Assembly (NCBI GenBank): GCA_902524235.1
Contig: CABZCF010000002.1
Location: 62,001-126,000, forward strand
Source: an uncultured Pelagibacteraceae bacterium
GTDB taxonomy: Bacteria; Pseudomonadota; Alphaproteobacteria; Pelagibacterales; Pelagibacteraceae
Reading direction: 5' to 3'
Length of the DNA: 64,000 bases
Part shown: positions 19,978 through 29,229 of the stretch, in pieces
Position numbering within the stretch: the first letter of the stretch is position 1
Layout: every line of letters begins with the position of its first letter
The notes under the pieces: model-generated
Told to the model about the DNA's origin: nothing
Seen by the model: only the letters and a program-made list of their open reading frames with translations
The model's database searches: none
Made by a program: the position numbers and the translations under genes

Positions 19978-20799
19978 TTAAATGTTTGGTGGATAATTAA
20001 TAATAACCTCATTCATCCAGTCATTAATTTGGTTAATTCTGTTACTTGATGAAGGATGTGTACTCATAAACTCTGCTGGTTCCTTTCCTTTATTTGCTTC
20101 TTTCATTCTTTCCCATATTTTAACTGTTTCTCTAATGTCATATCCTGATAAAGAGGAAAAAATCATCCCAAGGAAATCTGCTTCACTTTCTTGTTTACGA
20201 CTAAATGGATTCATTATACCTATTTGGGATAATAATCCCACTGTATCCATACCTGTTGCACGATTGACTTGAGATAATTTACCCCCAGAAAATATATCAA
20301 TTAAACTTGTACCAGTTTTAAGTAAGACACCTCTGCTTGCCCTTTCCACAGAATGTTTTGCTACAGCATGAGCAATTTCATGTCCCATTACAGCGGCAAG
20401 TCCATTAGTATTTTTTGTAATTGGTAAAATTCCTGTATAAACAGCAATTTTCCCACCAGGCATACACCATGCATTTTTAATTTTATCATTTTGAATTAAA
20501 ATATACTCCCAATCAAATCCTATTGTTGGGTCAGAAATATTTTGACTATCAAAATATTTACCTATTGAGTTCTCAATTTTTTTTCCGATTTCTTTTATTT
20601 CACCTAATTTAACCTTATCATCACTTAATTTTTCTTTTTCTTTTACTTTTTCATAAATTTTAGCCGCTTGAGCATTCAGTTTGTGCTCAGGTATTAGCTT
20701 TAGTTGTTTTCTTTCAGTAATAGGTGTAGTTGAGCAAGAATGTAGGCCAAAAGCCAAACACCCACAGCCGATATAATTTATAAATTTTCTTCTATTCAT
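19978..20799 (-). CDS. M48 family zinc metalloprotease, predicted Tat-exported lipoprotein
   Basis: The 273-residue protein has the gluzincin motif GHEIAHAVAKHS (about residue 138), a downstream Glu in ESEADFLGM and the family's THPSSSNRI near the end. M48 proteases of this kind work in periplasmic quality control (BepA/YggG-like). The N-terminus reads MNRRKFINYIG, a twin-arginine motif, followed by a short hydrophobic stretch and a lipobox-like LHSC. That predicts export by the TatABC system encoded at 6.4-7.6 kb and lipid anchoring. The Tat call is inference from the motif. Confidence 0.88.
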   Translation of the reverse strand: MNRRKFINYIGCGCLAFGLHSCSTTPITERKQLKLIPEHKLNAQAAKIYEKVKEKEKLSDDKVKLGEIKEIGKKIENSIGKYFDSQNISDPTIGFDWEYILIQNDKIKNAWCMPGGKIAVYTGILPITKNTNGLAAVMGHEIAHAVAKHSVERASRGVLLKTGTSLIDIFSGGKLSQVNRATGMDTVGLLSQIGIMNPFSRKQESEADFLGMIFSSLSGYDIRETVKIWERMKEANKGKEPAEFMSTHPSSSNRINQINDWMNEVIINYPPNI

Positions 20800-20838
20800 A
20801 AAAACAATTTAATATAGTAAATATATACTAGATTTAAA

Positions 20839-21459
20839 ATGACAAAAACATTAAAAAAAAAAAGATCGTTTTTAGCAAGACTTCGTAATTATTTTATTAC
20901 TGGAATAGTAGTTTTAGTTCCAATTGGTATAACACTATATTTAACAAAATTTTTTATATCAGTATCCTCAAATTTAATACCCAAGGAGATTAATCCTAAT
21001 AGCTACTTGCCCTTTTCAATACCAGGTCTTGAAATATTGTTGTCTATCATATTTATAACAGTTATTGGTTGGTTATCTCTATCTTTTATAGGAAAAAAAA
21101 TTTTACAATTAGTCAATGAAACATTAAAAAGAATTCCCATATTAAGAACTATATATTCAGCGATCGGACAAATGACTGAAAGTTTGGCTCCAAGAAAAGG
21201 TAATAAAAAAAGTGTTGTTTTAGTAGAGTATCCAAGAAAGGGTAGCTGGGCTGTTGGATTTGCGACAAAAGATAATAAAGGTGAAATATCAAAAAAAACT
21301 AGCACAGAATTGGTAAATGTTTTTGTTCCAACTACTCCCAATCCAACCAGCGGATTTCTTTTAATGTTTCCAAAAAAAGAAATCATTTATTTAGATATGA
21401 CTTTTGAAGAGGCTTCTAAATTTATTGTTTCCGCTGGGACTTCTAACCCAAAAAACTAA
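20839..21459 (+). CDS. DUF502 family membrane protein
   Basis: The 206-residue protein has two predicted membrane helices (about 17-37 and 55-80) and the family's conserved LKRIPILRTIYSAIGQMTESL region, split here as RIPILRTIYSAIGQM and TESL, followed by VVLVEYPRKGSWAVGFAT and VFVPTTPNPTSGFLLMFP. DUF502 members are widespread inner-membrane proteins of unknown biochemical function. It is divergent from the M48 gene across 39 bp. Its 3' end overlaps that of the convergent recG by 4 bp. Confidence 0.9.
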   Translation: MTKTLKKKRSFLARLRNYFITGIVVLVPIGITLYLTKFFISVSSNLIPKEINPNSYLPFSIPGLEILLSIIFITVIGWLSLSFIGKKILQLVNETLKRIPILRTIYSAIGQMTESLAPRKGNKKSVVLVEYPRKGSWAVGFATKDNKGEISKKTSTELVNVFVPTTPNPTSGFLLMFPKKEIIYLDMTFEEASKFIVSAGTSNPKN

Positions 21460-23495
21460 ACAAGATCGTTTAAAATATCCGCCCTATCATATAATTTGAG
21501 TAGTGTATTGTACTTGTTTAAATCTGTATCGTCATTTTCAATTCTTTTGATTTCTTTTTCTGCAAGCAAAAATAAATTTTCATTTTGTACTGGGTCTGCG
21601 AGTCTAAATGTATGAAGTCCGCTTTGTTTAAAACCCAACAGTTCACCATATCCTCTTAATTTCATATCTTCTTCAGAAATTTTAAAACCATCATTATTTT
21701 TTTTTAATATATTTATTCTTTTTTTTGCATTTTCACTTAATGTAGATTTGAACAGAAGTATACAATAAGACTGCTTTTCACCACGACCAACACGACCACG
21801 TAATTGATGAAGTTGAGACAAACCAAACTTGTTAGCATTTTCTATTATAATTGCTGATGCGTTAGGAAAATCAATTCCTACCTCAATGACAGTTGTTGAT
21901 ACTAGTATATCTATTTTTTTTTCTAAAAAATCAGTGAGTATTTTATCTTTTTCCTCCTTTTTTAAAGATCCATGAAGAAGCCCAACCCTTTTATTAAATA
22001 TTTTTTTTAATATCTCGTATCTTTTAATTGAAGATTGATGGTCTATTTTTTTTGACTCTTCAATCAAAGGGCATACCCAAAAAATCTGTTCTCCAGTTCT
22101 AATAAGTTTTTTTATAAATAAAATTATTTCATTAATTTTATTATCTGGCTTACTATAAGTGATTACATCTTTTCTGTTTCTAGGTTTACTTCTAATTATT
22201 GACTTATCCATATCTCCAAATGCGGTCATGATCATAGTTCTTGGAATTGGTGTTGCAGACATTACCAAAACATCACAATTTACTCCTCCTTTATCTGAAA
22301 GTTTTTTCCTTTGTTTGACACCAAATTTGTGTTGTTCATCAATTATTATTAAACCTAATTTTTTAAACTGAATTTTATCTTGAAATAGTGAGTGTGTACC
22401 AATTAAAAAATTTATCTTATTTAAAGATAAATCTGATATAATTCTTTTTCTCTCTTTATTATCTGTTTTACTTGTTAAAATTTCTATCTTTATGTTTTTT
22501 GGAAAAAGTTTTTTAGCTAATTGATGATGTTGTTGAGCTAATATTTCTGTTGGAGCCATTAGAGAGACTTGAAAACTACTTGAGATTACATTTAAACTTG
22601 CAATTAATGAAACAATTGTTTTTCCACTACCAACATCTCCTTGTAATAACCTGAACATTTTTTGATTTGACTTGAGATCTTTATTAATTTCATTTATCGA
22701 ATTAATTTGATCTACAGTCAGATCAAAATTTAATTTTTTTGTTATAAAATTAGCAGTATTAAGTTTAAATTTTTTTTTATTTTTTTTAATTTTTTTTATT
22801 GATTTTCTGACTTTAGAACTTATTAGAAAACTCGATAATATTTCATCGAACGCTAGTCTATCAAAAAAAGGTCCTTTTTTATTTATATTTTTAGGATCAT
22901 GTAGTTTTTGTATTGACTCTTTCCAACTTATATTTTTAAATTTATTTAGTACAGACCTGTCATGCCATTCATCTAAATCAGGTAATTTTTCTAAAACAGA
23001 GTTTACGATAGCTAGATATTTTTTTTCACTTAAACCTTCTGTTAAACTATATGATGAGTGAATTCTTTTAATCTTATTTATATCTGTAGATACATGAGTT
23101 GGGTTTGTAATCTGATATTTATTTTTATAAAACGAAATTTTACCACTAATGGTTACTTTAGATTTTAATGGCAAAATTTTTCTTATATATCCCTCATAGC
23201 TATTAAAAAAAATACATTCTAATTTTCCAGTTTCATCATTACATATTACTTTATTAGGTAAATTTCTAATTCTTGGAAAACTATACTTTTCTACATTTAC
23301 CACAATAGTTTGGACTTTTCCTAATTGCAGCTCATTAATCTTTGAAATCTGTGACCTGTCCGTATAATTTCTTGGTAAACTCCATAAAAGATCGAATACC
23401 GTATTTATATTCTTTTTTTTAAATAATTTTGTAGTTTTAGTCCCTATACCTTTTATGCTACTTATATCTGAAACTAAAAATTCATAATCGTTCAT
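21456..23495 (-). CDS. recG: ATP-dependent DNA helicase RecG
   Basis: The 679-residue superfamily 2 helicase remodels stalled forks and branches recombination intermediates. It has an N-terminal wedge/OB domain (about 60-160), Walker A GDVGSGKTIVS, the DEQH box in IIDEQHKFGVKQR, VMSATPIPRT and, near the end, QLRGRVGRGEKQSYC. Length is close to that of other RecG proteins. It is divergent from sdhE across 17 bp, a typical alphaproteobacterial pairing. Confidence 0.95.
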   Translation of the reverse strand: MNDYEFLVSDISSIKGIGTKTTKLFKKKNINTVFDLLWSLPRNYTDRSQISKINELQLGKVQTIVVNVEKYSFPRIRNLPNKVICNDETGKLECIFFNSYEGYIRKILPLKSKVTISGKISFYKNKYQITNPTHVSTDINKIKRIHSSYSLTEGLSEKKYLAIVNSVLEKLPDLDEWHDRSVLNKFKNISWKESIQKLHDPKNINKKGPFFDRLAFDEILSSFLISSKVRKSIKKIKKNKKKFKLNTANFITKKLNFDLTVDQINSINEINKDLKSNQKMFRLLQGDVGSGKTIVSLIASLNVISSSFQVSLMAPTEILAQQHHQLAKKLFPKNIKIEILTSKTDNKERKRIISDLSLNKINFLIGTHSLFQDKIQFKKLGLIIIDEQHKFGVKQRKKLSDKGGVNCDVLVMSATPIPRTMIMTAFGDMDKSIIRSKPRNRKDVITYSKPDNKINEIILFIKKLIRTGEQIFWVCPLIEESKKIDHQSSIKRYEILKKIFNKRVGLLHGSLKKEEKDKILTDFLEKKIDILVSTTVIEVGIDFPNASAIIIENANKFGLSQLHQLRGRVGRGEKQSYCILLFKSTLSENAKKRINILKKNNDGFKISEEDMKLRGYGELLGFKQSGLHTFRLADPVQNENLFLLAEKEIKRIENDDTDLNKYNTLLKLYDRADILNDLV

Positions 23496-23512
23496 GTTTT
23501 ATTTATATATCT

Positions 23513-23770
23513 ATGGCCATAAATAAAGAAGAAATTAAAAATAAAATTATTTATCGCGCTTCCTATAGAGGAACTAAGGAGATGGATATATTAATGATTG
23601 GTTTTGTAAGATCTATTATAAACAACATAGATGAAAATTATTTAGAAACTCTAAATGATTTTGTCAATATGGACGATGAAACGTTAAAATCATTTAAAAA
23701 AAAAGAATCATTAATTAATATAGATAATAGTATTATGTTAGAAATAATAGATAAGTTTCAAAAATATTAA
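23513..23770 (+). CDS. sdhE: Succinate dehydrogenase assembly factor SdhE (FAD assembly factor)
   Basis: The 85-residue protein carries the SdhE/Sdh5 motif RGTKEMDILMIGF (RGxxExD), which is needed for covalent FAD attachment to the SdhA flavoprotein. Size and fold pattern are normal. The gene is divergent from recG, and its stop is 6 nt from the CCA end of the convergent tRNA-Ser. Confidence 0.92.
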   Translation: MAINKEEIKNKIIYRASYRGTKEMDILMIGFVRSIINNIDENYLETLNDFVNMDDETLKSFKKKESLINIDNSIMLEIIDKFQKY

Positions 23771-23776
23771 TTGCAA

Positions 23777-23866
23777 TGGCGGAGAGACTGGGATTCGAAC
23801 CCAGGAAAGAGTTGCCCCTTTGCCGGTTTTCAAGACCGGTGCTTTCAACCGCTCAGCCATCTCTCC
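23777..23866 (-). tRNA. tRNA-Ser (anticodon TGA)
   Basis: A 90-nt class II tRNA on the minus strand with encoded CCA. Acceptor GGAGAGA pairs with TCTCTCC; the anticodon loop is CTTGAAA with TGA; the long variable arm is present; the T arm carries GGTTCGAATCC. It reads codon UCA. Confidence 0.96.
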
Positions 23867-23969
23867 ATTAGCAACTTTTTATAAGTATAATAATAAAATT
23901 CAACAAAATAAATGTATATTTCAAAATTAACTAAATACTTTAATAAAAACTTTATTTAGAAATTATTAT

Positions 23970-24848
23970 ATGGAAAATAAAAATTTAAAAAGTGGAATTT
24001 ATTATGCAACAATTGGTTCATTATGGTGGGGTTTGCTTGGAACATATTTTTTTCAATATATAAGTTATGCAGGTACCTTAGAAGTTGTTGTTCATCGTAG
24101 TCTTTGGACATGTATAATTTTGTTTTTAACAACAATATACTTTAAAAAATGGACTCATTTTAAAAATATTTTTTTTAATAAGAAAAATTTATTTATTTTA
24201 TTTATTACAAGTATTTTAATACTAGCAAATTGGACAACATGGATTTATGCTGTTTCAACAAATAGAATAATAGATGCAAGTTATGGATATTTTATATTTC
24301 CGATTTTAAATGTTTTTTTAGGTTTTCTTTTTTTTAAAGAGGCTATGAATAAAAAAAGAATGATATCAATTATTATTGTTATCTTATCCTCAATTTTTCT
24401 GTTATTTAATTTTGAATCATTTCCATGGGTAGGTATTTTTGTAGCTATATTTTGGAGTGTTTATAATTTGCTAAGAAAAAAAATAGATGTAGATACTGAT
24501 ATAGGCCTATTTATAGAGAGTCTATTTGCTTTACCATTAGCTTTAGTGATTCTATATTTTATTTTTCAAAATAATTTTAATAATTTTTCAACAAATGAAC
24601 CGTTTAGTATTTTTCTATTATTTTTAGCTGGACCAATGACAGTGATTCCATTATTTTTTTATATCAAAGGACTTGAGAAAGCTGGCTTAGGCACATCTGG
24701 GATGATATTCTTTATAACCCCAACAAGTCAGTTTTTACTCGGTTATTTATATTTCAACGAACCTTTTTCACCAGAAAAGTTGATTAGTTTTATTTTTATT
24801 TGGATTGCTGTATTTATATATATGAAAGATTTATATGAAAATAATTAA
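23970..24848 (+). CDS. rarD: RarD-type DMT family transporter (EamA)
   Basis: The 292-residue protein has ten predicted membrane helices in two EamA repeats. The start GIYYATIGSLWWGLLGTYF and VEVVVHRSLWTCIILF-like region (EVVVHRSLWT) are typical of RarD, as are WTTWIYAVSTNRIIDASYGYF, here read in two short pieces, and the C-terminal IFFITPTSQFLLGYLYF. RarD proteins are presumed small-molecule exporters; the substrate is unknown. Its end overlaps the transglycosylase gene by 14 bp. Confidence 0.88.
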   Translation: MENKNLKSGIYYATIGSLWWGLLGTYFFQYISYAGTLEVVVHRSLWTCIILFLTTIYFKKWTHFKNIFFNKKNLFILFITSILILANWTTWIYAVSTNRIIDASYGYFIFPILNVFLGFLFFKEAMNKKRMISIIIVILSSIFLLFNFESFPWVGIFVAIFWSVYNLLRKKIDVDTDIGLFIESLFALPLALVILYFIFQNNFNNFSTNEPFSIFLLFLAGPMTVIPLFFYIKGLEKAGLGTSGMIFFITPTSQFLLGYLYFNEPFSPEKLISFIFIWIAVFIYMKDLYENN

Positions 24849-25824
24849 AATAATTTTTTTTGTATTTATAATTATTAATAATGTTTATGCAAATGAGGAT
24901 TTTGAAAATTGGTTGGATAGTTTTACAAAAACAGCTTTGGAGCAGGGAATTTCACAAGAGACGGTAAATAGAGTTCTAAAAAATGCAAAATTTTTACCAA
25001 ATGTTATCAAATACGATAGATATCAGCCTGAATTTTATGAGGATACAAAAACATATATAGGCAAAAGAGTAACAAATAAAAGAATTAATAATGGTTCAAG
25101 ATTATATGCAGCAAATAAAAATTTTATAAATGAAATAGAGAAAAAATTCTCTGTCGAAAAAGAATTATTATTATCCTTAATGGCCATAGAGACAAATTAT
25201 GGAAAATATTTGGGTAAAATGGATATAATTTCATCCCTAGCTACTCTTAGTTTTGATAAAAGAAGAAGTGAGTTTTTTACTAATGAGTTATTAATTGCTT
25301 TAAGATTAATAGACAAAAAACTTATTGATCACAAAATTTTATATGGATCATGGGCAGGAGCCTTTGGTAATTTTCAATTTATGCCCTCCACAATAAAAAA
25401 TTATGCTATTGATTACGATAAAAATTATAAAATAGATCTTAAATCAATAAATGATTCATTTGCCTCCGCTGCAAATTATATAAATAAAATTGGTTGGAAA
25501 AAAAATAGCCCTTGTTTTAAAAAAATTAAACTTAAAAATACAATTCCAATAAAATACTTAAATACATCAGCTAGAATGATTAAGCACAAAAAAAAATTCA
25601 AATATTATAAAAAATATATAGAAAATAGTAAAAATATTAAAATTCAGGATAATTCAAAAATAGCCATTATAACACCCGATAAAGATATTGTAGATAATGC
25701 AGATATTTACTCTCCTGCATATATTGTATTTGACAATTATGAGTTAGTACTGAAATGGAATAGATCTTTACGTTTTGCATTAGCCGTATGTACATTAAAG
25801 GACAATTTTTATGAAATTTTATAA
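24835..25824 (+). CDS. Lytic murein transglycosylase, MltB family
   Basis: The 329-residue exported enzyme has a signal segment (about 3-19, IIKIIFFVFIIINNVYANE), the SLT2 domain with catalytic Glu in LMAIETNYGKYLG (about residue 119) and WAGAFGNFQFMPSTIKNYA, and a basic C-terminal part. It cleaves glycan strands to give 1,6-anhydro-muropeptides. It is the first of three overlapping wall genes (transglycosylase, RlpA-like lipoprotein, DD-carboxypeptidase), which suggests a coordinated wall-remodelling operon. Confidence 0.9.
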   Translation: MKIIKIIFFVFIIINNVYANEDFENWLDSFTKTALEQGISQETVNRVLKNAKFLPNVIKYDRYQPEFYEDTKTYIGKRVTNKRINNGSRLYAANKNFINEIEKKFSVEKELLLSLMAIETNYGKYLGKMDIISSLATLSFDKRRSEFFTNELLIALRLIDKKLIDHKILYGSWAGAFGNFQFMPSTIKNYAIDYDKNYKIDLKSINDSFASAANYINKIGWKKNSPCFKKIKLKNTIPIKYLNTSARMIKHKKKFKYYKKYIENSKNIKIQDNSKIAIITPDKDIVDNADIYSPAYIVFDNYELVLKWNRSLRFALAVCTLKDNFYEIL

Positions 25825-26551
25825 AATATTATTTCTATTTGTTTTTGCATCATGTGCGCCAATAGAAAAAACAACGAATATTCATTTTAAAGAGTCTTTT
25901 ACTAATTCTGGATTTGCCTTAGTATATGATGATAAATTTTTTGAGAATAAAAAAATAGATAAAAAGCTAGATAATAGATCCTATGAGATTTTCCAAAGAA
26001 ATCTTAAGCCAGGAACTAACGCTATAATTAAAAATTTATTAAATAATAAAACACTTCTTGTTACTGTTGGTAAAAATTCAAAATATCCAAATTTTTTTAA
26101 TTCAGTAATATCAAAAAGGATAGCAAATGAATTAGATATAAATATTGATGAACCTTATATTCAAGTTATTGAAATTGATAAAAACTCTGTTTTTTTAGCA
26201 AATAAAACTAAAACATTTGATGAAGAAAAAAATGTTGCTGAAAAAGCACCAGTTCTTGAAATAGGAATTAAAGATTTGTCAGACAATAAGACTGCAAAAG
26301 TAAAAAAACCTGAAATAAGTATATTTAAATATGTTATCAAATTAGGTGATTTTTATTTTTATGATAGTGCAATGAGCTTAAAACATAGAGTTAAAAACGA
26401 ATTTAAAGTTAATGAAGTTAAAATAAATAAGCTTTCAAAAACTAAATTTAGAGTATATTTAGGACCATATGATAATTTAAATTCACTAAAAAATGCATTT
26501 AATAAAATATCTATTTTAAACTTTGAAAATATTGAAATTATAAAGATATGA
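25811..26551 (+). CDS. RlpA-like lipoprotein with C-terminal SPOR-type domain
   Basis: The 246-residue protein starts with a lipoprotein signal (FLFVFASC, Cys15). A double-psi beta-barrel region follows (about 35-125): SGFALVYDD, SYEIFQRNLKPGT, VTVGKN and ISKRIANELDI resemble RlpA in order. The last ~75 residues (KLGDFYFYDSAM, FRVYLGPYDNLNSLKNA) look like a SPOR domain that binds denuded septal glycan. The catalytic Asp/His pair of active RlpA is not clearly recognisable, so enzymatic activity is uncertain. It overlaps genes on both sides. Confidence 0.8.
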   Translation: MKFYKILFLFVFASCAPIEKTTNIHFKESFTNSGFALVYDDKFFENKKIDKKLDNRSYEIFQRNLKPGTNAIIKNLLNNKTLLVTVGKNSKYPNFFNSVISKRIANELDINIDEPYIQVIEIDKNSVFLANKTKTFDEEKNVAEKAPVLEIGIKDLSDNKTAKVKKPEISIFKYVIKLGDFYFYDSAMSLKHRVKNEFKVNEVKINKLSKTKFRVYLGPYDNLNSLKNAFNKISILNFENIEIIKI

Positions 26552-27699
26552 AAAACAAATTGATCTATTATTTTTTCGTAATTTTTTTTATATCTACAAC
26601 ATCGAAAGCTAATTTTGATATAGATGCAAAAACTGCAATTTTACAAGATTATCTCTCTGGTGAAATACTTTATGAAAAGGAACCTGACTTATCTATCTAT
26701 CCTGCCTCTATGACAAAAATTATGACTTCTATAATTGCGTTTGATTTAATTCAAAAAGGAGATTTATCTTTTGACGAAAAATTTATGATTTCTGAGAATG
26801 CGTGGAGATTATCTCAATCTGGATATTCATCAATGTTTATAATGGTGGGGGACATGGTAAGCGTAGAAGATTTATTGAGAGGTATAATTGTTGTTTCTGG
26901 TAATGATGCATGCGTTGCATTAGCTGAAGGTATTGCTGGTAGTGAGGAAGAGTTTGCCGTGATGATGACTTCAAAAGCAAAAGAAATTGGTATGGATAAT
27001 ACTAATTTTTCCAACTCATCTGGAATTAACGATCCAGATAATTATTCTACTGTTCGCGATATACTAATTATGTCGAATTATATTATAAAAAACTATCCTG
27101 AATTTTACGAAATGTATAAAGAAAAAGAATTTACTTGGAATAGAACAGGTGGCGATCCAATAACACAAGGAAATAGAAATCCCTTATTGTATAAAAATTT
27201 TGGAGCCGACGGTATTAAAACTGGATATTTAGCTGTAGAAAAATACTCTTTAGCATCTTCAATAAAGAGAAAAGATAGAAGATTAATAGCTGTAGGAAGT
27301 GGGTTTAATAGCAAAAATTCTAGATCAAAACAATCTGCAAAACTTTTAACATATGGATTGACAAACTTTGATACTATAAAATTATTTAGTAAAGACAAAA
27401 GTATTGGTGAAGTTGATGTATGGTTAGGAAAGAAAAAAAAAGTGCAAGCTTATTTAAAAAAAGATATTTACAAAACTATTCCAAAAGCGAGAAAAAGATA
27501 TTTAAAGGCTGTAATGGTTTATGATGGTCCAATAAGTGCACCTATTTCTAAAAATCAAAAATTAGGTAAATTACAAATTTATTACAAAGACGATTTATTG
27601 GAAGAACATGATTTACTAGCATATGAAGATGTTAAAAAATTAAATATTTTTTCAAGAATTTTAAGCTCTATAAATTATTTAATTTGGGGCGATGTCTAA
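26548..27699 (+). CDS. D-alanyl-D-alanine carboxypeptidase (PBP5/6 type)
   Basis: The 383-residue serine DD-peptidase has a signal sequence (about 1-21), the SxxK motif in PASMTKIMT (Ser about 54), SGN in VVSGNDACVAL (about 117) and KTG in DGIKTGYLA (about 224), followed by the C-terminal beta-rich domain of the DacA/DacC group and a possible amphipathic anchor at the end (LSSINYLIW). It trims the terminal D-Ala of peptidoglycan stem peptides. It overlaps rlpA-like by 4 bp and tmk by 8 bp. Confidence 0.92.
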   Translation: MKNKLIYYFFVIFFISTTSKANFDIDAKTAILQDYLSGEILYEKEPDLSIYPASMTKIMTSIIAFDLIQKGDLSFDEKFMISENAWRLSQSGYSSMFIMVGDMVSVEDLLRGIIVVSGNDACVALAEGIAGSEEEFAVMMTSKAKEIGMDNTNFSNSSGINDPDNYSTVRDILIMSNYIIKNYPEFYEMYKEKEFTWNRTGGDPITQGNRNPLLYKNFGADGIKTGYLAVEKYSLASSIKRKDRRLIAVGSGFNSKNSRSKQSAKLLTYGLTNFDTIKLFSKDKSIGEVDVWLGKKKKVQAYLKKDIYKTIPKARKRYLKAVMVYDGPISAPISKNQKLGKLQIYYKDDLLEEHDLLAYEDVKKLNIFSRILSSINYLIWGDV

Positions 27700-28303
27700 A
27701 TATCCAATTTTTGTATTTGAGGGTATAGAAGGTACCGGGAAATCAACTCAAGTTAAATCTATTAGTGTCTATTTAAAAAAAAAAAGGATTCCATTTATAA
27801 TTCTTAGAGAACCCGGTGGATCAAAGAATTCTGAAAAAATTAGAAAAATTTTACTTAATAAAAAATCTAATTTTAACCCTATAACTGATTTATTATTATA
27901 TTTAGCATCTAGAAGCGAGAATATTGAAAAAATTATTAATAAGAATTTAAATAAAAAGATAATTTTAATTGACAGATTTGTTTATTCAACATTGGCATAT
28001 CAGCATTATGGAATGGGAATCAATTTAAAATTAATTAAGTATTTAAATAAATTGATAATAAAAAAAATTAAAATAAAACATATTTTTTTACATACTGTAG
28101 ACAAAAAAAATCTATTTTTAAGACTTAATAATAGGAAAAATAAAAATAGGTATGATAATTTTAAATATAGTTTCTATAATACTGTTCAAAAAGGTTTTTT
28201 AAAAATGCTGAAAAATAAAAATAATGTGACAATTGTTGATACAAGAAAAAGTCAGTTAGATAATACAAATGAGATATTAACAATTATTAACAAGTATATA
28301 TAA
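27692..28303 (+). CDS. tmk: Thymidylate kinase
   Basis: The 203-residue P-loop kinase phosphorylates dTMP to dTDP. It has FEGIEGTGKSTQVK (Walker A), LREPGGSKNSEKIR and LIDRFVYSTLAYQHYGMG (the DR(Y/F) motif). The protein is unusually lysine- and asparagine-rich, as expected from AT pressure. It lies between the wall genes and holB, and the tmk-holB-metG-tatD order is a standard alphaproteobacterial block. Confidence 0.94.
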   Translation: MSKYPIFVFEGIEGTGKSTQVKSISVYLKKKRIPFIILREPGGSKNSEKIRKILLNKKSNFNPITDLLLYLASRSENIEKIINKNLNKKIILIDRFVYSTLAYQHYGMGINLKLIKYLNKLIIKKIKIKHIFLHTVDKKNLFLRLNNRKNKNRYDNFKYSFYNTVQKGFLKMLKNKNNVTIVDTRKSQLDNTNEILTIINKYI

Positions 28304-28305
28304 TA

Positions 28306-29229
28306 ATGACTGATTTAAAACTATATGGATATAAAAAATATTTTGATGAATTATCTAATATTTATTTAAATAAAAAATTACCAAATAAAATAATTTTCTC
28401 AGGTCGCAAGGGAATTGGAAAATGTTACTTTGTTAATCATTTTATAAATTTTATTCTTTCAATTAATGAAGCATATTCATATGACAATAATAATAATTTA
28501 ATTAATCAAAAGAATAAAAGTTTTAATCTAGTTAAAAATAATTCACACCCAAATTTTTATAAAATTAAAAAAGAAGAAGGAAAAAAAAATATCGATGTAT
28601 CCCAAATTAGAAAAATTTATGACTTTGTAAATAGATCTTCATTTAATAATAAATTAAAAATAGTTTTAATTGAAGATATAGAAAATTTATCAATTAACTC
28701 ATCAAATGCATTACTTAAATTAATAGAAGAACCAAATAAAAATGTTCAGTATTTTTTGATACATGATATTTCCTATCATGTAATTGATACAATCAAATCA
28801 AGATGTATAAATTATAATCTAGTACTAGATAATAATTATAAGAAATATATAATTGATCATTACTTTGGTCAAAATATATATGATAATCTACCAAATGATC
28901 TTAAAAATCATTTCTTAACACCTGGAGATATAATTAGTCTTATTAATTTAATTATTAGCTTAAAATTAGATATAGAAAATTTTGATATAGAAACTTTTTT
29001 AAATCATTTGATAAAAGAAAATATATATAAAAATAAACAAGTCTCTATAAATAGTATTAAAATATTAATTGAGATGTTGTTTAGCTGTAGATATAAAGAT
29101 TCAAAAAATGAAAATTTATTAAAGTTATCAAGATATTTTAATAAAAAATTTTCTGAAGTAATAAATTTTAATCTAGATTTAGAAATTTTTTTTTTAGAAT
29201 TTAAGTCTAAAATAATTAATGCAAAATAA
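28306..29229 (+). CDS. holB: DNA polymerase III delta' subunit
   Basis: The 307-residue clamp-loader subunit is identified by position and by the AAA+ features FSGRKGIGKCYFVNHF (P-loop), VRK-like ISQIRKIYDFV-type segment (VSQIRKIYDFV), IEDIENLSINSSNALLKLIEEP and IKSRCINY (SRC motif). The P-loop ends GKC rather than GK[ST]; delta' is not required to hydrolyse ATP, so this is tolerable. No zinc-module cysteine cluster is visible. It overlaps metG by 11 bp. Confidence 0.88.
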   Translation: MTDLKLYGYKKYFDELSNIYLNKKLPNKIIFSGRKGIGKCYFVNHFINFILSINEAYSYDNNNNLINQKNKSFNLVKNNSHPNFYKIKKEEGKKNIDVSQIRKIYDFVNRSSFNNKLKIVLIEDIENLSINSSNALLKLIEEPNKNVQYFLIHDISYHVIDTIKSRCINYNLVLDNNYKKYIIDHYFGQNIYDNLPNDLKNHFLTPGDIISLINLIISLKLDIENFDIETFLNHLIKENIYKNKQVSINSIKILIEMLFSCRYKDSKNENLLKLSRYFNKKFSEVINFNLDLEIFFLEFKSKIINAK

